From Symsagittifera roscoffensis (Eukaryota > Xenacoelomorpha > Acoela > Convolutidae): a stretch of 64,000 bases of DNA. The stretch is from the NCBI RefSeq assembly GCF_963678635.1, contig NC_087063.1:63161290-63225289 (forward strand), read 5' to 3'. Positions 23,541 to 36,080 of this stretch are shown piece by piece (position 1 is the stretch's first letter; the number at the start of each line of letters is the position of its first letter). The notes under the pieces were generated by a model that made no database searches, was not told the DNA's origin, and saw nothing but the letters and a program-made list of their open reading frames with translations. The position numbers were made by a program, and so were the translations under genes.

Positions 23541-23765
23541 TCATCGAATTACTGCTGGATTCAAAAATCAGGCTTTTTGTAAAGTAACAATGATGGTTTA
23601 TAAAAAATTGAACGAAAAACAGGACGTAAAGAAAAAGACTTCCCTCAATTGGAACACTCCAAATGAATAACGTAAAGAACATTGGTCGTCTCAAGTGAGT
23701 GTTTTTGTTGTTTTCGCAATCTTAATTGTCGGATGTTTTTTTCTGTTCACGCCAATTATTGAACC
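23541..23765. repeat. LTR-like copy between array units B and C
   Basis: It is the counterpart of 21826-22040, but runs straight into unit C without the extra leader-like block seen between A and B. This is the simple LTR-internal-LTR-internal arrangement left by recombination between LTRs. Confidence 0.55.
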
Positions 23766-24530
23766 AAGCAAAAGCTTTACGCAAGCTGTCGACTGTGCTG
23801 GCCGCCAGTTGAGGACAGGAAGGATATAAAGTTTGATAGGCCACTGTTTGAGAACTTTGAGTAAATAACAATCTCAACTAAAATGTACAGAAAAATGACC
23901 AGGTTCGTAAAAGTGAAATTAAGTTGATTGCAGTTTGCCATGGATTAACTAATGAGAACTCGATGACAGCATGCGATTTTTTGGCATGGTTTAATTCGAT
24001 TGAATCGCACGAACGCCTGGAGCAAGTGCATCAGCTCGTGACATCCCTGAGTTTGAATTGTTCCCTTAAGTGTTACAGGATGAACAAGGGGAATACACTT
24101 GTCACTGTTAAGCGCAAATGGTATGCTACCCAAAACGAGTAACACTAATGTTGATGTGGGCATTTGGGGAAATGGTTATCACGAGGCTTCCCTACTAACC
24201 TCAGGACACGTCCATTCTAGATATTACTGCCATGATATCAGTATGGCGGCTCCAAGATCACACAGGAACGAACTACCAAAAAATTCGGAACCTACCAAAA
24301 AAAACACAATTTAGAAGCCTGCATTTCCATAGCAATTTGTAAAGTGTTGAAGATTCAAAAAGCGATTGAAAGTTTATGGGCGAGGGAGAGATTGCTGCCC
24401 CGTTTCGTGCTGCTATGGCGTCGTGGCTGTGTGAACGCGCGAAGTGACATACGTTCAGAAACTCCGAAACCTACCAATTATTCCGGCTAGACATAGGACC
24501 GGGTGTCTACATGGCGGCCTTTTTGACTCA
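23766..24530 (+). mobile_element. Tandem array, internal unit C with a central deletion
   Basis: Unit C follows units A and B to about 24090 and then jumps from GTGTTACA to AAGGGGAATACACTTG. It has lost roughly 480 bp relative to unit A (about 20923-21404). It is more diverged at the 3' end, and its match to units A and B ends near 24510 at GACCGGGTGTCTACATGG. The two ORFs here, 23924-24142 and 24099-24314, are fragments of the same ancestral frame. Confidence 0.55.
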
Positions 24531-26962
24531 TAGGAACTCTGTGACATCTGCTGGGAAAAACGGGTAGGGTAAACACCGTGCACGTCAGAAGATGAAGAAA
24601 ATCAAGCTGACCAGAAGCGAAGCGTACTCATGAGCTTGCAGAACAGTTTTTGCGGGAACCGCAACAGAAATCAAAAGTGGTAACAGCAGGGTATCAGGCC
24701 TTCTACCCTGCTGTTGACCTAGGCTGTATAAGCCAAAAAGTTAAGACAGAGCCTGCAACTCTGTCCAGATGCTCTGAGGAGGCCTCGATGACAGTGAGGA
24801 AACAAACGAGAATTATGACGCTCCGGAAGACGACGTCTTAGAGCGATGTTGAGCAGACGACGGAGGAAGATGTGAAGATAAAACTGGAATGCAAAGAAAA
24901 ATTTGACTGGTCTTTGTGTGTTGAAAATTGTTGAATCAAGCTAACAAAGCCAGCCTGGATATTATACTATAATTTTTGTACTTTGTTTTGATTCTGGACA
25001 AATTTTAGTTACAATGGAAATTTTTCTTGGCAATACTTTTTTCTACACCGGTAAATAAAATAGTGCAAATATTTAATAACCTGAGTGGATTTTATAAATC
25101 TACGTATGACAAATTATCGCTTTCTGGCATACTGATGGGTTCTGCGTACGCTCACTAGAGATTATGGTTGGGTTCTTCAGTGCCTATCCTAGCATTAGAA
25201 TTTACCATTTTTAATATTTGGTGCATTGATTTGTATAAGAGATAATAATTGGTTAATAACCCTAAGTTAATTTTGATTGGTGCTTGGCACTGTACACATT
25301 CCAAAACTTTTTATAGCAGGGGCAAAAAAAATATATTATAAGGATTCCATAAGTAGTCAGAAAAAATTATTTTAGGAAGGCAGTGAAAACCCAGTATGAA
25401 GCTATTTGACTTAGGTGGAGAAGAAAATTTTAATTTCTGAAATGATTTGCAAAATTTTGTAGATCGAAATTGGGTCACTGTTTTTGACAAAAAACAGGAG
25501 TTTTTTAAGAAGATAATATTCGGAAAGAAAAGACAACAGTTGGATACTAGAGGATAAATTGTAGATGAAGAATTATCGAAAACTAAGAAGCTTTCTGACA
25601 GGTAGTATTCGTACGACACGAGTAATTTTGCCTGAAATGAGTGGGACCCGGATTGTTCAGTGGCAGATTCTGGATCGACCCGAACCCTCTCGAATCTGTA
25701 AATTGGGAGGATAACAAGGTTACCCAGCGGGGATTATGGAATTGAAGTTGTCTTTTACTTTTATATCATTTTTTAAAAATCTTTTTTGCTATTAAAATGC
25801 TCTCAAAGACTGAATTAATGTCCAAGCCAAATGTTTCTTTCGAGCTTGAGTAGTTGCGTGCGAGGAAAGGGTCATTCCATCTGTTTTGAATCCGATATGT
25901 AACCGTTCTCAGAAATAACTAAAATAACAGTTTTTAGCCCCGTTTTTAGCTCTAATCACGTTGTTTTTTTGGGCGGGGAATTTGAGAGCCAGCTATTTGG
26001 CTATATTTTACTATAGTGGAAATTTAAGTAAGATTCGTTTGACTGATGACATAAAGCTAAACTGTAACACAATCTTTAACCCTTAGACAGACTCAAATTC
26101 ATCTGGCTAGCTCCAGACGATGAAAAATATGTGATTTTAAGGAATCTGACGTTAGCCAGTTGTCAATAGGGGTTTTCCGTCGCGGTTAAATTTCTGTGCG
26201 AACATTAAAGATCAAAATTTTTCCAACTAGTACTTCAGGTCTGAAAAATCGAAGTGATTTTGTTGTTTTGAGAGACTTTTTGGCTTTATGAAGTCCTCCC
26301 TGACGTCCTCTGATTATACGAAAAACTTTTAACGGTTTTTTGTTCAGCTGTACTCTAAACAACAGTTTCATCTATCTTGTGTCAAAGTTCCGACTGTGTA
26401 ATAATTTTAGAAAAATCGGCAAAAACTTGAAAAAATTTTCGTTCTTTTTATCGCTTCAAAACCAAAATTTGCAACCTGCAAATTTATCTGCAATCGTTCT
26501 TTTTAGGGAGAATTCGTGGGTTTGAAAATTGCCAAGTTTGGAATTTTTCATGCACGCTTTTCCGAGTTTCTCTGTGATGATCAACGCATGTTAGTTGAGC
26601 TCTGTAAATTGCTCCGGTCTCAAAATCACCTAATTAAATAAAGGCATGGGGTGATTTGTTATAATAATGCCCTATACCGCAAAACTGATGTCAAAATTAT
26701 GGGAGTTGGCGTTAGGGAAGGAAAACAAATTTCTTAGGGAAGCAGATTTTCCTTGCCAAAAACTATTGGTGAGCAGTTAAAGGACAGTGGGAAAATATAA
26801 AATTTTGCCCTGATACTAGCTGTCTTGTTTTCATCTGATCTTACTTGATCCACTTCAGTCTCCCTCTCTTATCATATGCATATTAATCGATACCAGGGTT
26901 AGATTTTAATGAGGGAATTGGATCGGACCTCACTTTCCCAAGGGATTCGACCCCTGCTGACC
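24531..26962. other. Sequence between the element array and the channel gene
   Basis: From 24531 to 24900 the + strand continues as mobile-element-like sequence with a 63-codon ORF (24650-24841), charged and unrecognised. From 24900 to 26960 it is AT-rich, with short ORFs on both strands (25311-25619 minus, 26186-26371 minus, 26340-26525 plus) that lack domains or good codon structure. I searched the minus strand for the next TRPM exon (the S3 segment) and found none that I could defend. Confidence 0.5.
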
Positions 26963-27220
26963 CTAAATTCGCCCCTTTGTACTATTTTGAGATATACATT
27001 TTTTAGTGATGGACTCAAAAAATTTTCTGAAGGTGCTTTCGGCGCCAATATAAACTAATTTTAATGGGCGCAAAGTTTGGTCAAAACAGGGTCTTTTTAG
27101 TGCTTTGGGCGAACTGGTTGGCTCAAATAAAAGTCGACCAAACTTTGGAAAATCCGTCCCCCCTCGAGAAATCCTATAAACACCCCTGTTCGATACATAA
27201 ATTTTCGGTTCTTCTTTCAT
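26963..27220 (-). repeat. Interspersed repeat with a protein-like reading (copy 1)
   Basis: The minus-strand frame reads RGGTDFPKFGRLLF and, further on, ESITKKCISQNSTKGRI. A second copy at about 29795-30045 gives GGADFQKL and ESVGQKGISKNCTKGEI in the same order and orientation. Both lie in intron or flank of the TRPM-like gene. The protein-like similarity may only reflect a shared repeat ancestor. Family not recognised. Confidence 0.45.
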
Positions 27221-27403
27221 TCAGCTAAGTTTACTCTAAATAAAAAAACTTTTTTTAAACCCAAATTCTCTGGATTTTATAAACTTACTATTATGACTGA
27301 TTTTCGAGCAATAAAGAAAAAAAGGTTCAACTGTATGTTTCAAGGTTTTATCGATTTGGATTTAAAATAATGTTCACTAAAAAAGATAAGGAAACTGATT
27401 CAC

Positions 27404-27539
27404 CTGTTCGCAAAGTACGCAGAAAACCGTCTTCCACAAGAACTCTCGGATATGATGAACTGTCTGATCTCCTCCAGAAATAGAGTGAAACACCAGTACA
27501 TTAACACTATTTCCTCCCACCCCGGATATTTCCTCAAAC
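27404..27539 (-). CDS. TRPM-like channel, exon covering S2 and the S2-S3 linker
   Basis: The minus strand has an acceptor (TTTCCAATCAAG) before 27539 and a donor (CAG/GTGAAT) after 27404. The exon joins in phase to the one at 27911: the previous exon leaves one base, and the joined codon is GGT. It encodes about 45 residues, including MYWCFTLFLEEIRQF and CGRRFSAYFAN. The pattern hydrophobic S2, then LEEIRQ, then YF is typical of TRPM channels just before S3. The exon ends in phase 2. The next exon was not found in the remaining 27 kb on this side; it may lie outside the window, be destroyed, or be too diverged to see. Confidence 0.7.
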
Positions 27540-27910
27540 CTTGATTGGAAAGTAATTACCGTTTAATTATAATAATTTGTGTTCAGATAAAGCAGAAGGC
27601 TCGAACACATCTCAATTTTTGAAATTTATTTTTTGGCGGTCATTTTGTTTTCAAAAAAAAACTCTAATAATTGATTTTTTTTTCGGTTTGACTTATTATC
27701 AACCGTGCTTAACGTATGCATTACTCTTTTTGGTCACACTTTTTGATCGACCTGAATAATTTGAGATGCAAATCAGACGTTGATCAATACGTAATTCCAG
27801 CACCTGATCTAGGATTGCACTACTGCAATATGGAATGAAGCTCACAAACTACTGGATCATGAATTACATTATTCAAGTTCAATATAACTCGCTTCCATAA
27901 ATTTACTCAC

Positions 27911-28100
27911 CTTTCACGGTTACGACACTGAACAGTGCCAAAAACAGCAGCATTGAGATAATATTCAAGTTGAAAGTGACAATGGGGGCTGAATAGAAGC
28001 GCATGATCTTTGTACGGCGCATCCATTCACAGAAAGTGACCTTAGGATCACTAACGATGTTCTCGCTAACCTCTTGCTCGAAGCAGGGACTCCAGTTAAT
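27911..28100 (-). CDS. TRPM-like channel, exon with pre-S1 and S1
   Basis: On the minus strand the exon starts after a CCCGAG acceptor (28100) and ends at AAAG/GTGAGT (27911), a strong donor. It encodes CFEQEVSENIVSDPKVTFCE and then KIMRFYSAPIVTFNLN, followed by a hydrophobic segment ending FSVVTVK. TRPM proteins have a YxAPxVxFxxN block that leads into S1, so both the motif and its place fit. A TAA lies just upstream of the acceptor in this frame, which supports the exon boundary. It begins in phase 0, matching the proposed end of the 30108-31156 exon. Confidence 0.75.
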
Positions 28101-30107
28101 CTCGGGAGTTTATAGGTTAAACCGAAACAAAAAACGAAACGTGTTTCTTACAATCTGTTGGCTCTCGACAAATTGGTTAATGGCAAATCGTGACTAGATG
28201 ATGAATAAAAGAACTAGAAACCAAAAACGTTTTTCTGAAATTATTTCCCAATGCTTATCGAAACAGAACTGGGAAAGTTTCCAATCTTTTGACACCATCT
28301 AATTTACGATGTTAAGGCGCTCTGAAAAAGGTGACTGACCCGTTGAGTCAAGGAAACACTTTTTGATTTGTAAGGTTTTCAGAAACGATAAATAAATCAA
28401 AAAAGTAGTCGATTTTTTCTTTTCAAATAATTGAAGGATATCCATCTTATTTCAAAACCCCGATATATAGGTCCAGATGGACCAAAAAGGCTAATCATAC
28501 AGTTATCATACAGAGAAAAATGCTACTATTAAAAATTTTTTCATGCAATTCCATGGAAGAGAAAATTGCATGAAAGGCCTATGGTCAGTGATTTTTCACA
28601 AATAGAAATTGTATTAACAAAAAAAAATTAAGAATTTAGTATCTCAAAACTTTTGGGGTGTGTTCGTTATTGAACAGAGGTGACAAAAACCATGGTTTGT
28701 TCAAAACTATAATACCCAAAGATTTGACCGTCTTTTAGTTACAATGCATTGGAAACAACCTGACTTGTATAAGAGTTTTCTTTCATTCTGTTTTCATATA
28801 CTGAAAGATTCAAACTTTTAATTTCTGGCAAAATTTTTCATGGATATTTTTTTCAGTTTGAGTTTTTTAATTATCAGAAATTGATCAAGGCATATATAAA
28901 CATGCTATACAAAAAAAAGTTTTTAGCGTCGAAAAAAATTTAGAGATATCGAAAAAAATGCCATTATCATGTATCTAGGTCTACGCTATACCCACAAACA
29001 ACTAAAATTTGAATGCGTAATTTTTTTTAGTTTGGAAAATGTTCTTTTGAGTACAAAATTCGATTTTAAAAGAAAATTTGAAATAACTTGGAAATAAATA
29101 TGGAAATTGTATGATATATTTTTAATAGGTTGATTATGAGGCCAATTTATGCACTAGATAAGCGCACATTTTGGAGCGCGTAGGTCTGTGGAATCCAGAG
29201 ACATGTCTTTAAACATGTTTGAACAATCAAAGAAAACGAAAGAACAAAGGGAGCGTCCTTGTTGCGGAATCCACCTTTTTTCGCAAAACACTTGTCTCGT
29301 AATGAAAAGTGTGATTTTTATGTTAAAAAATGCATACTTTGCAGTCAACCAATTTTAAAATTATTTATACAAAATTAGAGAAATTTTTTCGATTCTCAAA
29401 TGTTGTTGGTCTTCATAAGACTTGTTGACCTTTAATTTAAATCGCCCAACATTAAGGCAAGTAGCTTTAACCTAATATTAGGTTCACTAAAAGAGCCAAA
29501 ATTGACAAACCAGAGCTAAATTTTTTGGGTATAATTTTGAACCCCAGTTTTGCTAAATAAATTAAGCCCTTAAAACTTTAGTAAGAATCTTTTCATCAGT
29601 TTTTTCAAAAACCGACATAAAATCAGAAGAAATAGATTTTAATATTTCTTATTTGTTTAATTTGTCCGGAAAACAAGAATGATCAGCACGGATTAATTTC
29701 TGAATCAAATCTAGTTTTTTTTGTATTAAATTTGTGCTTTTTGTGAATCACTTGAAGTTTTTCTTATCTATCTGGTATTAAGTGCGCAAGTCAATACATG
29801 CTGCCGCCCCCTCCTCAACGATTCCACTGTTCGTTGAGGAGTTCACTGATCTCTCCTTTGGTGCAATTTTTCGATATTCCTTTTTGGCCGACCGACTCTG
29901 AATTTTTTCTAAGGACGCATGCATTGGGCGCCGATTTAAACTACTTTTCAGTAGGAAAAAAACGCAGAAAATTCGTTGTTTGTTTGTTTTTTTTCAAAAG
30001 TTTTTGAAAGTCCGCTCCACCCTCCAGAAATTCAAAGATCTGCGCCTTAGCAACGGCTAACTTGCTCGTTTTTTCAACAATTATAATTTGAAATATTTCA
30101 GACTCAC
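28101..30107 (-). other. Intron of the TRPM-like gene
   Basis: About 2.0 kb between the S1 exon and the large pre-S1 exon, bounded by GTGAGT (30107) and AG (28101). It is AT-rich. Around 29795-30045 it carries the second copy of the interspersed repeat described at 26963. The ORFs at 28003-28197 (antisense to the S1 exon), 29154-29348 and 29798-30007 are not supported as genes. Confidence 0.6.
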
Positions 30108-31156
30108 TGAAATAACTTGGAGCCAAACTTTCGAAACACCTGAAGCCCCTGCCTTCAACGGAAATGTTTTGCGAGGCCTCCTTATTAAGGTTTCTCTTTC
30201 GTCGTCATCATCGTCAAACTTTATCGAAGAAAGAAAGGGAAGAAAAAAAAATGGAAGAATTGTTAGCAGCCAAATTTTCAGATATTCATTTTTTCCAGGC
30301 CTCTTGTAGAGGTTTCCCCACCAAATGTGTTGTAATAGCTTTTGACAACCACTCTGAGCAATGAATTCTCTGCAATTAGCCTGAATCGCTAGGTCAATAC
30401 ATGTTTTAGATCCCCAAGACTCGTGCACGACTGTTAAAAGCTTTTGACAACTTTCGGTGCTGTTGACAAAGCATGAATTCAAAACTCCTTTGGCTTGAAA
30501 TTCGTATTTTTTGTTCATATTGTGAACTTTAGCTTGCAGATTTCTGTCACCTCGAACCGTCACAGACTCTCCCAGTATTTTTTCAGAAATTAAAACCGCA
30601 AAAAGCGCAGATGAGATTTTGCATGACAGGTTTTCCCAGAAATATTCGCTTGCTTCCAGCCGAATGAACAATAGCGAATAAACGAACAATTCACGTTTTG
30701 GATTTAGGAAGGTTTTCAAGTCATCTTTAGTTGAAGCTGGTTCCGCATATTGAGGTTTGTATTCGATACTGAACATTGCCGATTGAATATCATCCAAAGA
30801 TACTGGATCATTGGGCCCTTTTCCTTTTTTTCTTTTCAAAATGTCGTGAAGAAAACTTTCGGCCGAGAGCTCCAAACTGCTTTTATAGATCTCTTCAAGT
30901 TTTTTCTTCGTCAGAAATTTTTTCAAATCTAGTATCTCTGCGAATATTTTGATAAATTCGAGTTTGTTTTCAATAAGAGATTTGGTCAGTAACTGTTTTT
31001 TGACTTCCATGTTGATACTGTTTTTGCTGTTTCTCACAATTTGGTCTGCCACGTCGGGTCTGTTTCAGTGAATAGATATCATGAGCTGGTTATTAACGTG
31101 CAACTTTCCCAAATCATCAAGAATCGTTTGAAGAATTGCTTTATCCAATGAGTCTC
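30108..31156 (-). CDS. TRPM-like channel, large exon of the melastatin homology region, with one in-frame stop
   Basis: Minus strand, acceptor TTTTCTTCCAACAG at 31157 and donor TCA/GTGAGT at 30107. The exon is about 1,050 nt. After DSLDKAILQTILDDLG it reads ISIH, then a TGA at 31065-31067, then NRPDVADQIV. In TRPM proteins this position is Trp (WNRxDIA), so TGG to TGA is the simplest explanation. Downstream are LIENKLEFIKIF, KKKLEEIYKSS, LFVYSLLFIRLEASEYFWEN, TCIDLAIQANCREFIAQSGC and IWWGNL, all in family order, then a hydrophobic stretch and an Asp-rich turn. This cytoplasmic region organises the tetramer. The 323 codons after the TGA are open, so the gene is either very recently broken or still read through. 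Confidence 0.8.
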
Positions 31157-31737
31157 CTGTTGGAAGAAAACAAGAAAAACAGTTTAAAAAGTTATTCTCA
31201 GAAATTATTCATGCTTTTCTGAATTAATTTTTCAGTTTTTTCTTTCAATTTTTCAGTTTTTGGATGGAACGCAAGTTGAAAAACCAGAATGTAAGGCTAT
31301 ATCTTTACCCGTAGCGTAAAGGAATAGGATGGTGGAGGTGGGGGGAGGGGGCGATTCAGAGAAGGGCGAAAATCAGGTATACAATTTAGTGCCAGACAGG
31401 GGTTTCATCGAATCATTCATCCTTCACCGATCCAGCCTATGATTCATCCATGTACCAACTTTCGATCTATACATTGTTTAACAAGCGTTTCAATTTCACA
31501 TTTTCCAGATGTCTTTGTTGACAGGTTAAAACGCCGACATGTTTATGTTAACACGTTCCGTATGTTTTCTGAATTCGAATATTTAGAACATTCTACACGA
31601 GTTTTCATGTTGCTCTTTTCATCCAAACGAACCAGAACACTTTTGATTCATCCATACAAAGAATTTTTTATCGTAGCAACCCTGTAGCGGACGAACGTTT
31701 TTAAGGACAAAATGGATTTTCACCATACATCTGTAGC

Positions 31738-32135
31738 AACCTGATGAGCTTATCTGGGGTGACTTTCTCATAGAGTAATTTCGGGTAAGCCTGTTCATCA
31801 CGCTATCTTGTTTTCGACCGGATAGGTTCGTGCAACTTCTTAGTCAATAACCCATCCTAATCATGCTCTTATATCTTCTAGTCTGAATAGATCCAGTGTA
31901 TACTGGTATTTTTGCGAGATTTAGAATTGAGAACGAAACTTAGAGAGAGCAACTGTTTGCCAAGTTAAATTTATTCTTCTCTGACTGAAACTATAAATGG
32001 TTTCAGCCTTGGAAATTATTGTAAGTTTTATTCATGGATCGTGATTGGTTTGTTCTAAGTATTTAGGGAAGTAATAATCAAGATTATAATAAGATATAAT
32101 AAATAATTGTTTTGAGCTGGCTCCACCCATCCAGG
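31738..32135 (-). mobile_element. 3' LTR of env-bearing LTR element 1
   Basis: About 400 bp shared with 43533-43945 and, more distantly, with 48265-48705: ACCTGATGAGCTTA, CGACCGGATAG (CGGCCGGATAG in the other copies), AACTTCTTAGTC, a hairpin at 31985-32006, GTGATTGGTTTG (CCAAT on the sense strand) and TATAATAAGATATAATAAAT. An AATAAA lies on the minus strand near 31968. The exact termini are uncertain. On the sense strand the 5' end is near TGGGTGGAGCC and the 3' end near CTCATCA. Confidence 0.6.
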
Positions 32136-33360
32136 AATCAGAGAGTTCAAAAATTGTAAAGATGGTTGGAAAAAATTCTTTCTTTTTTCTTTGAGTAGAT
32201 TTCTTATAGTGGATAGAGAAGAGAAACAGTTAATTGTGTTTTGAACGAGTTGTCTTCATAGAGAGAGAAGAAAAACAGTTGCTTGTGAATAGAGAGAAGA
32301 TTGCCCATATCGTAGCTGAGTTGAGAAATCCAGTCAAGGTTGCAGAATAGTATAGTGATGTGTTGACTTCGCGAGACTTTGTTCCTTCTCAACTATCTAT
32401 CGAATCGTGAGATACTGCTTGACTTCCCACTGTGACTAGAATCCGTATGTCTGAGTTCAAAATCGAGTTAACCAACGTTCTTGTTCAATGAGTACCTTTG
32501 CTGCAATATTGACTCCATACTTTGTATCCTGTGAGGGTTATGACTACGGCAGCAAACCATTAGATTTGCCCTTCCAGAGTCGAAAAATTGTTTCATCTCC
32601 TTTTGCTGCTCGTTCCTTTTGTTCTGAGAAATTTTCTACACTTTTTTAATATCTGCACCTTGTTACTGAAGTCAGTTTTAGTTGTGATTTTTGTTAATTG
32701 TTTTCGCAAAAACGGTTTTATTAGTTTGGTTATTTCAAAAAATTGCTCACAGTAGAGCAACTCTTAGTAAAAATTTGATGGTCGGGGTCTTAGCACATGG
32801 CGAGCACTTGTACTTCGAGCGACGTCATTCTGGTGGGTGAGGCCAGAGGAGTGTGTACTCTTACCATCTCTTTGAGCAGAATCTCTTTTCGTGTTAAAAT
32901 TTTTTTTAACAGGTGTTTCCTCTTTTGTTTTTTGCTTCTGTTCGTTTTTCAAAATCGGGTTGTTCTTCGTTCTTATAGTTTTTTTAATGTGTTTTCACGT
33001 TTCATCAGCTCTTAATAAAATTTCATAACAAGGTTGAAAATAATAATCATCCAGCTTCAATCTGGATTTAATCTGCATTGGGTACACTGAAACTTTCCTG
33101 TACATGCGGTTGGTTTGGCGAACTAGTAAGCTGCCTTGGTTAGTTTAAGCTTAGTTTCAGTTCCTTCCAACCGGGTTAAGGAAAAATTTTAAAACGCGGG
33201 AAAATAAGTTTCTATCACTTATTTTGTCAAACTATTGGGTTTCCTGTGCGTTTTTATATATGTATTGGGGAAGAAGGGAATGTTTCCAACTGAAAACGTG
33301 GATGTATTAGTGTGACGTGAGTGATTACTTCGAAGAAGTCTAGTTGATGATGGGCAGTAG
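32136..33360 (-). other. 3' non-coding region of element 1
   Basis: It lies between the last accessory ORF and the LTR. It resembles 48706-49800 of element 2 in blocks (TTTCACAAAA/CGCAAAAACG, GGTGGGTGAGGCC/GGTGGGTTAGGCT, CTTCCAACCGGGTTAAGG/CCTTTCCAACCGGGTTAAAG). The short ORFs on both strands are not conserved between the copies. No gene seen. Confidence 0.5.
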
Positions 33361-33955
33361 TTAAAAATTGTTGTTTTTTATTGGATAGTTAAGTTTCATG
33401 AAAAAACGCTGTGCGCGGATGGGAGCATTACCGAGAGATGTTGTGGATGATTCTTGGGTTGAAGCGGAGTGGGTCATTTGATGACTAGTTGGTGGGTTTT
33501 TGGTGTTATGAAATTGTTGTTGGTTGTTTATGAAATCGTCCAGATCATGTTCAAGCTGGTCATCAGTCATGGGTCTAGGGATGAATGGAAAGGGATGAAA
33601 AAATGGGTGTGGCGTTAGTATGAGCAATGTTGGACGTGGAGCTTACGACAGGGGTAGGGGTTTGATTGGTTGATATGTGGTTGTTAAAAATTAGTGGGAC
33701 TTGCCCTTAAAATTTGAAAATTCATCGGGTGTGTGAACTGCAGGGTTATTCAAAGTGGATTTAGTGTCGATTACAGTTTGGTTTGAGTTGTCAGAGTTCA
33801 GTAGGATGTGTGGTGAGTTAGATGAAAAATTGCGGCTAAAATCAGGTAGGGGAGAGAAGGTGCGGCCTGAGATATATATTAGAGAGTCGAATCGATGGAG
33901 ATTGGATGGAAAGAAAACTGAACAATTGAGGGATCCAATTTGGCTGCTCATCGAG
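33361..33955 (-). pseudogene. Accessory ORF1 relic of element 1
   Basis: Two minus ORFs (33951-33691 and 33627-33361) match the 301-residue accessory ORF1 of element 2. Both begin MS-Q-GSL, share a (V/H)xTPDE(Y/F) block, and share the D-(L)D-FI-QQQ block before a Ser/Thr-rich stretch. A frame break separates the two pieces. Function unknown. Confidence 0.55.
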
Positions 33956-34559
33956 GGCTAAAAATATGACTGTTTCGAGAATGAAAGTTTTTTGTGTATG
34001 GTTATTCTACAACTTGACCAAATATTTCATCGGTGTTTTGTGGCCTAATTGCTATATGTGATATGGGGCTTCATAGTAGATTGTTATTTAGGTGCATGTG
34101 TTGTGCTACAGAGAGTGCATGTTTATAATTTTGGGGTATTTTTGTGGGAGTAATGATTTGATAAAAATTGCAAACGTGATGCTACTGTGCGTGTAGTAGT
34201 TGTATTTAATTGTGAGGTGTCGTATGTGTTCAGATTTGTTGATAATTTTTCGTTATAAATGCTAACTTGTCAAAACTGTCGTAGAAAAAAAAATCCAAAA
34301 ATTTTTGCGAATAAAATTTTTAAAAAACTGGCCTGTCTATTGACTTGTGGGTATAGCATATGTGTTGAAATTTCCTTCAATTAGCGAGAATAGAAACCCT
34401 GTTAAATTAAACATTGCGTATTAGATAGTTAGTCTTTCTGAAATATTTTAGGGCTATCGAGGAACCGCTAGCAGTTCATTTTTTACTTAAAAAAATTATT
34501 GAAACAACGATTGGTGAAATTTTGTTGGCGCTAATTTCCTCCCTTTATTAGATCTAATC

Positions 34560-36080
34560 TTTAAAATTTTTGAATCAACCACTGTAACCTTGACTGCAGA
34601 TATCTGAGAAATTGGCGGTTTCAGTGAGTAGTCGGATATTTCGGTCAATTGAGTGTCGTTAATTGGTGTCCATTTTGGTAAGAAGTTCTTGAAACTGTTG
34701 TGTACGATTGTGATGTTTTATATCTGGCATTGAATATATGCCTATAGATGGGTTTCGAGCTATCTATATAAGGGTTTCGAGCTTTTGCACGGATGCTTCC
34801 GGGTAAAAATCTCTTTAAATTTCGCATTGAAGTAGAGTATGGTGTGAGAAGGTAAAATTTATCTTTGTTTGGGTTAAGCCGAACTACATTTTGGCTATAT
34901 TTTTATCCCAATGGGACAGAGGTATCCCAGAAGTTTGTACTTCGTGATAAGGATTACAAAATTTACTTTATTTTAATTCAAAAATTGATATACTTAAGTA
35001 GCATCTTTTGTGTCCAAATACGTAGAATGGTGAGACTTTCTTTATGCAAGGGTAATAACAAACTATGTTTACTTCAAAAATCAAAAAAAATTGAGCGGTT
35101 ACCTGATAGTAGGTAGCTTGCATGGGGTATTTTTAGAACTTCTAATGCAAAAGACTTTTTAACTTGTGTTCGTTCTAGTTCACATAAACGTTGTGTTTGG
35201 TCCGAATTCAGATAATTACGTTTCCTGAAAAAATTGTGCTAACCGTGTAGTCAAGTTTCATATCGAGATGAAAGTCATAGTGCATTGTGCTAAAGTTTGT
35301 GTTATTCATCAGTGGTAGTTCTTGTAAACGGGTACTGTAACGGTTCTCTGGTAGGACTTTTCCTCCAATGTTTCCGTTACTCCAATGTTTCCGTTATTTT
35401 TGTGAAATATGAATTTGAATTAAAATTTTTCGTCTTCTCTGTTTTGGTTTTGTTGTGAAATGGAAAATTTGAGTTGTTCTGTTTTCAGGTCAAAACATTT
35501 TTCTTGTTCAAATTCAACAATTATTTCAGAATTTTGCGTGCGAAAAATTCATTTCGGGCGTTTGCATGTTAATTCTTTTCCTGGATACATTTGAAAGCGT
35601 GCTATCTTATTTTCTATTATTTGTATGTTTTTATATTGGTTTGGATTGGACATTTTATGTGCAATTTAATCATTCTAGCGTGAATATTAGCAACTTGGAA
35701 TGTAGTACAATTGTATTCAGAAAACCAAACAATGGTTGCCCGTGTACGTGTGGTGGGGTCGCAATAGACTTGATCTTTTTTACGAGGTGCGAATTCCGTG
35801 ATATAATATGTTGTCATTTTTAAATCAATTCTGTTTTTAGTTCCATTAGAAATGTGGGAACAATGTGCCTTTTTTCATATGATTTTTCTTTGAAATTATA
35901 GCCTGTTAGAATTGTAGCGCATTTACTTCTTTGTTCCATTATTTAAGGTTCAGATTCACATTGTGTTACCTGGTTAATTGCATATTTGGGTAAAAAGTTT
36001 TGTTGGTGATCTTTACAATCGTATTGGGTGATGACGAGATCTTGGGGTCCAGCTCGGGGCGAGGGATTGTTGTTTCAAGG
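34560..36080 (-). pseudogene. Envelope-like glycoprotein relic of element 1
   Basis: Fragments on the minus strand match the env of element 2 in the same order: RTRATIVWFSEYNCTTFQVA (35817-35617), the region around 35400-35250, and a C-terminal piece with IRAKARNPYIDSSKPIY (34827-34645). Many frame breaks. Described only as a relic; the order after pol and before the accessory ORFs is the same as in element 2. Confidence 0.55.

Noticed and set aside
25000-27400. S3-S6 or pore exon of the TRPM-like gene
   Set aside because: Minus-strand candidates such as FWNVYSAKHQ near 25300 lack the following Asp and hydrophobic pattern and have no supporting splice sites.
31000-31110. A mini-intron that would remove the TGA in the TRPM exon
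   Set aside because: A GT...AG pair of about 40 nt can be drawn, but it would delete residues that align with the family on both sides of the missing Trp.
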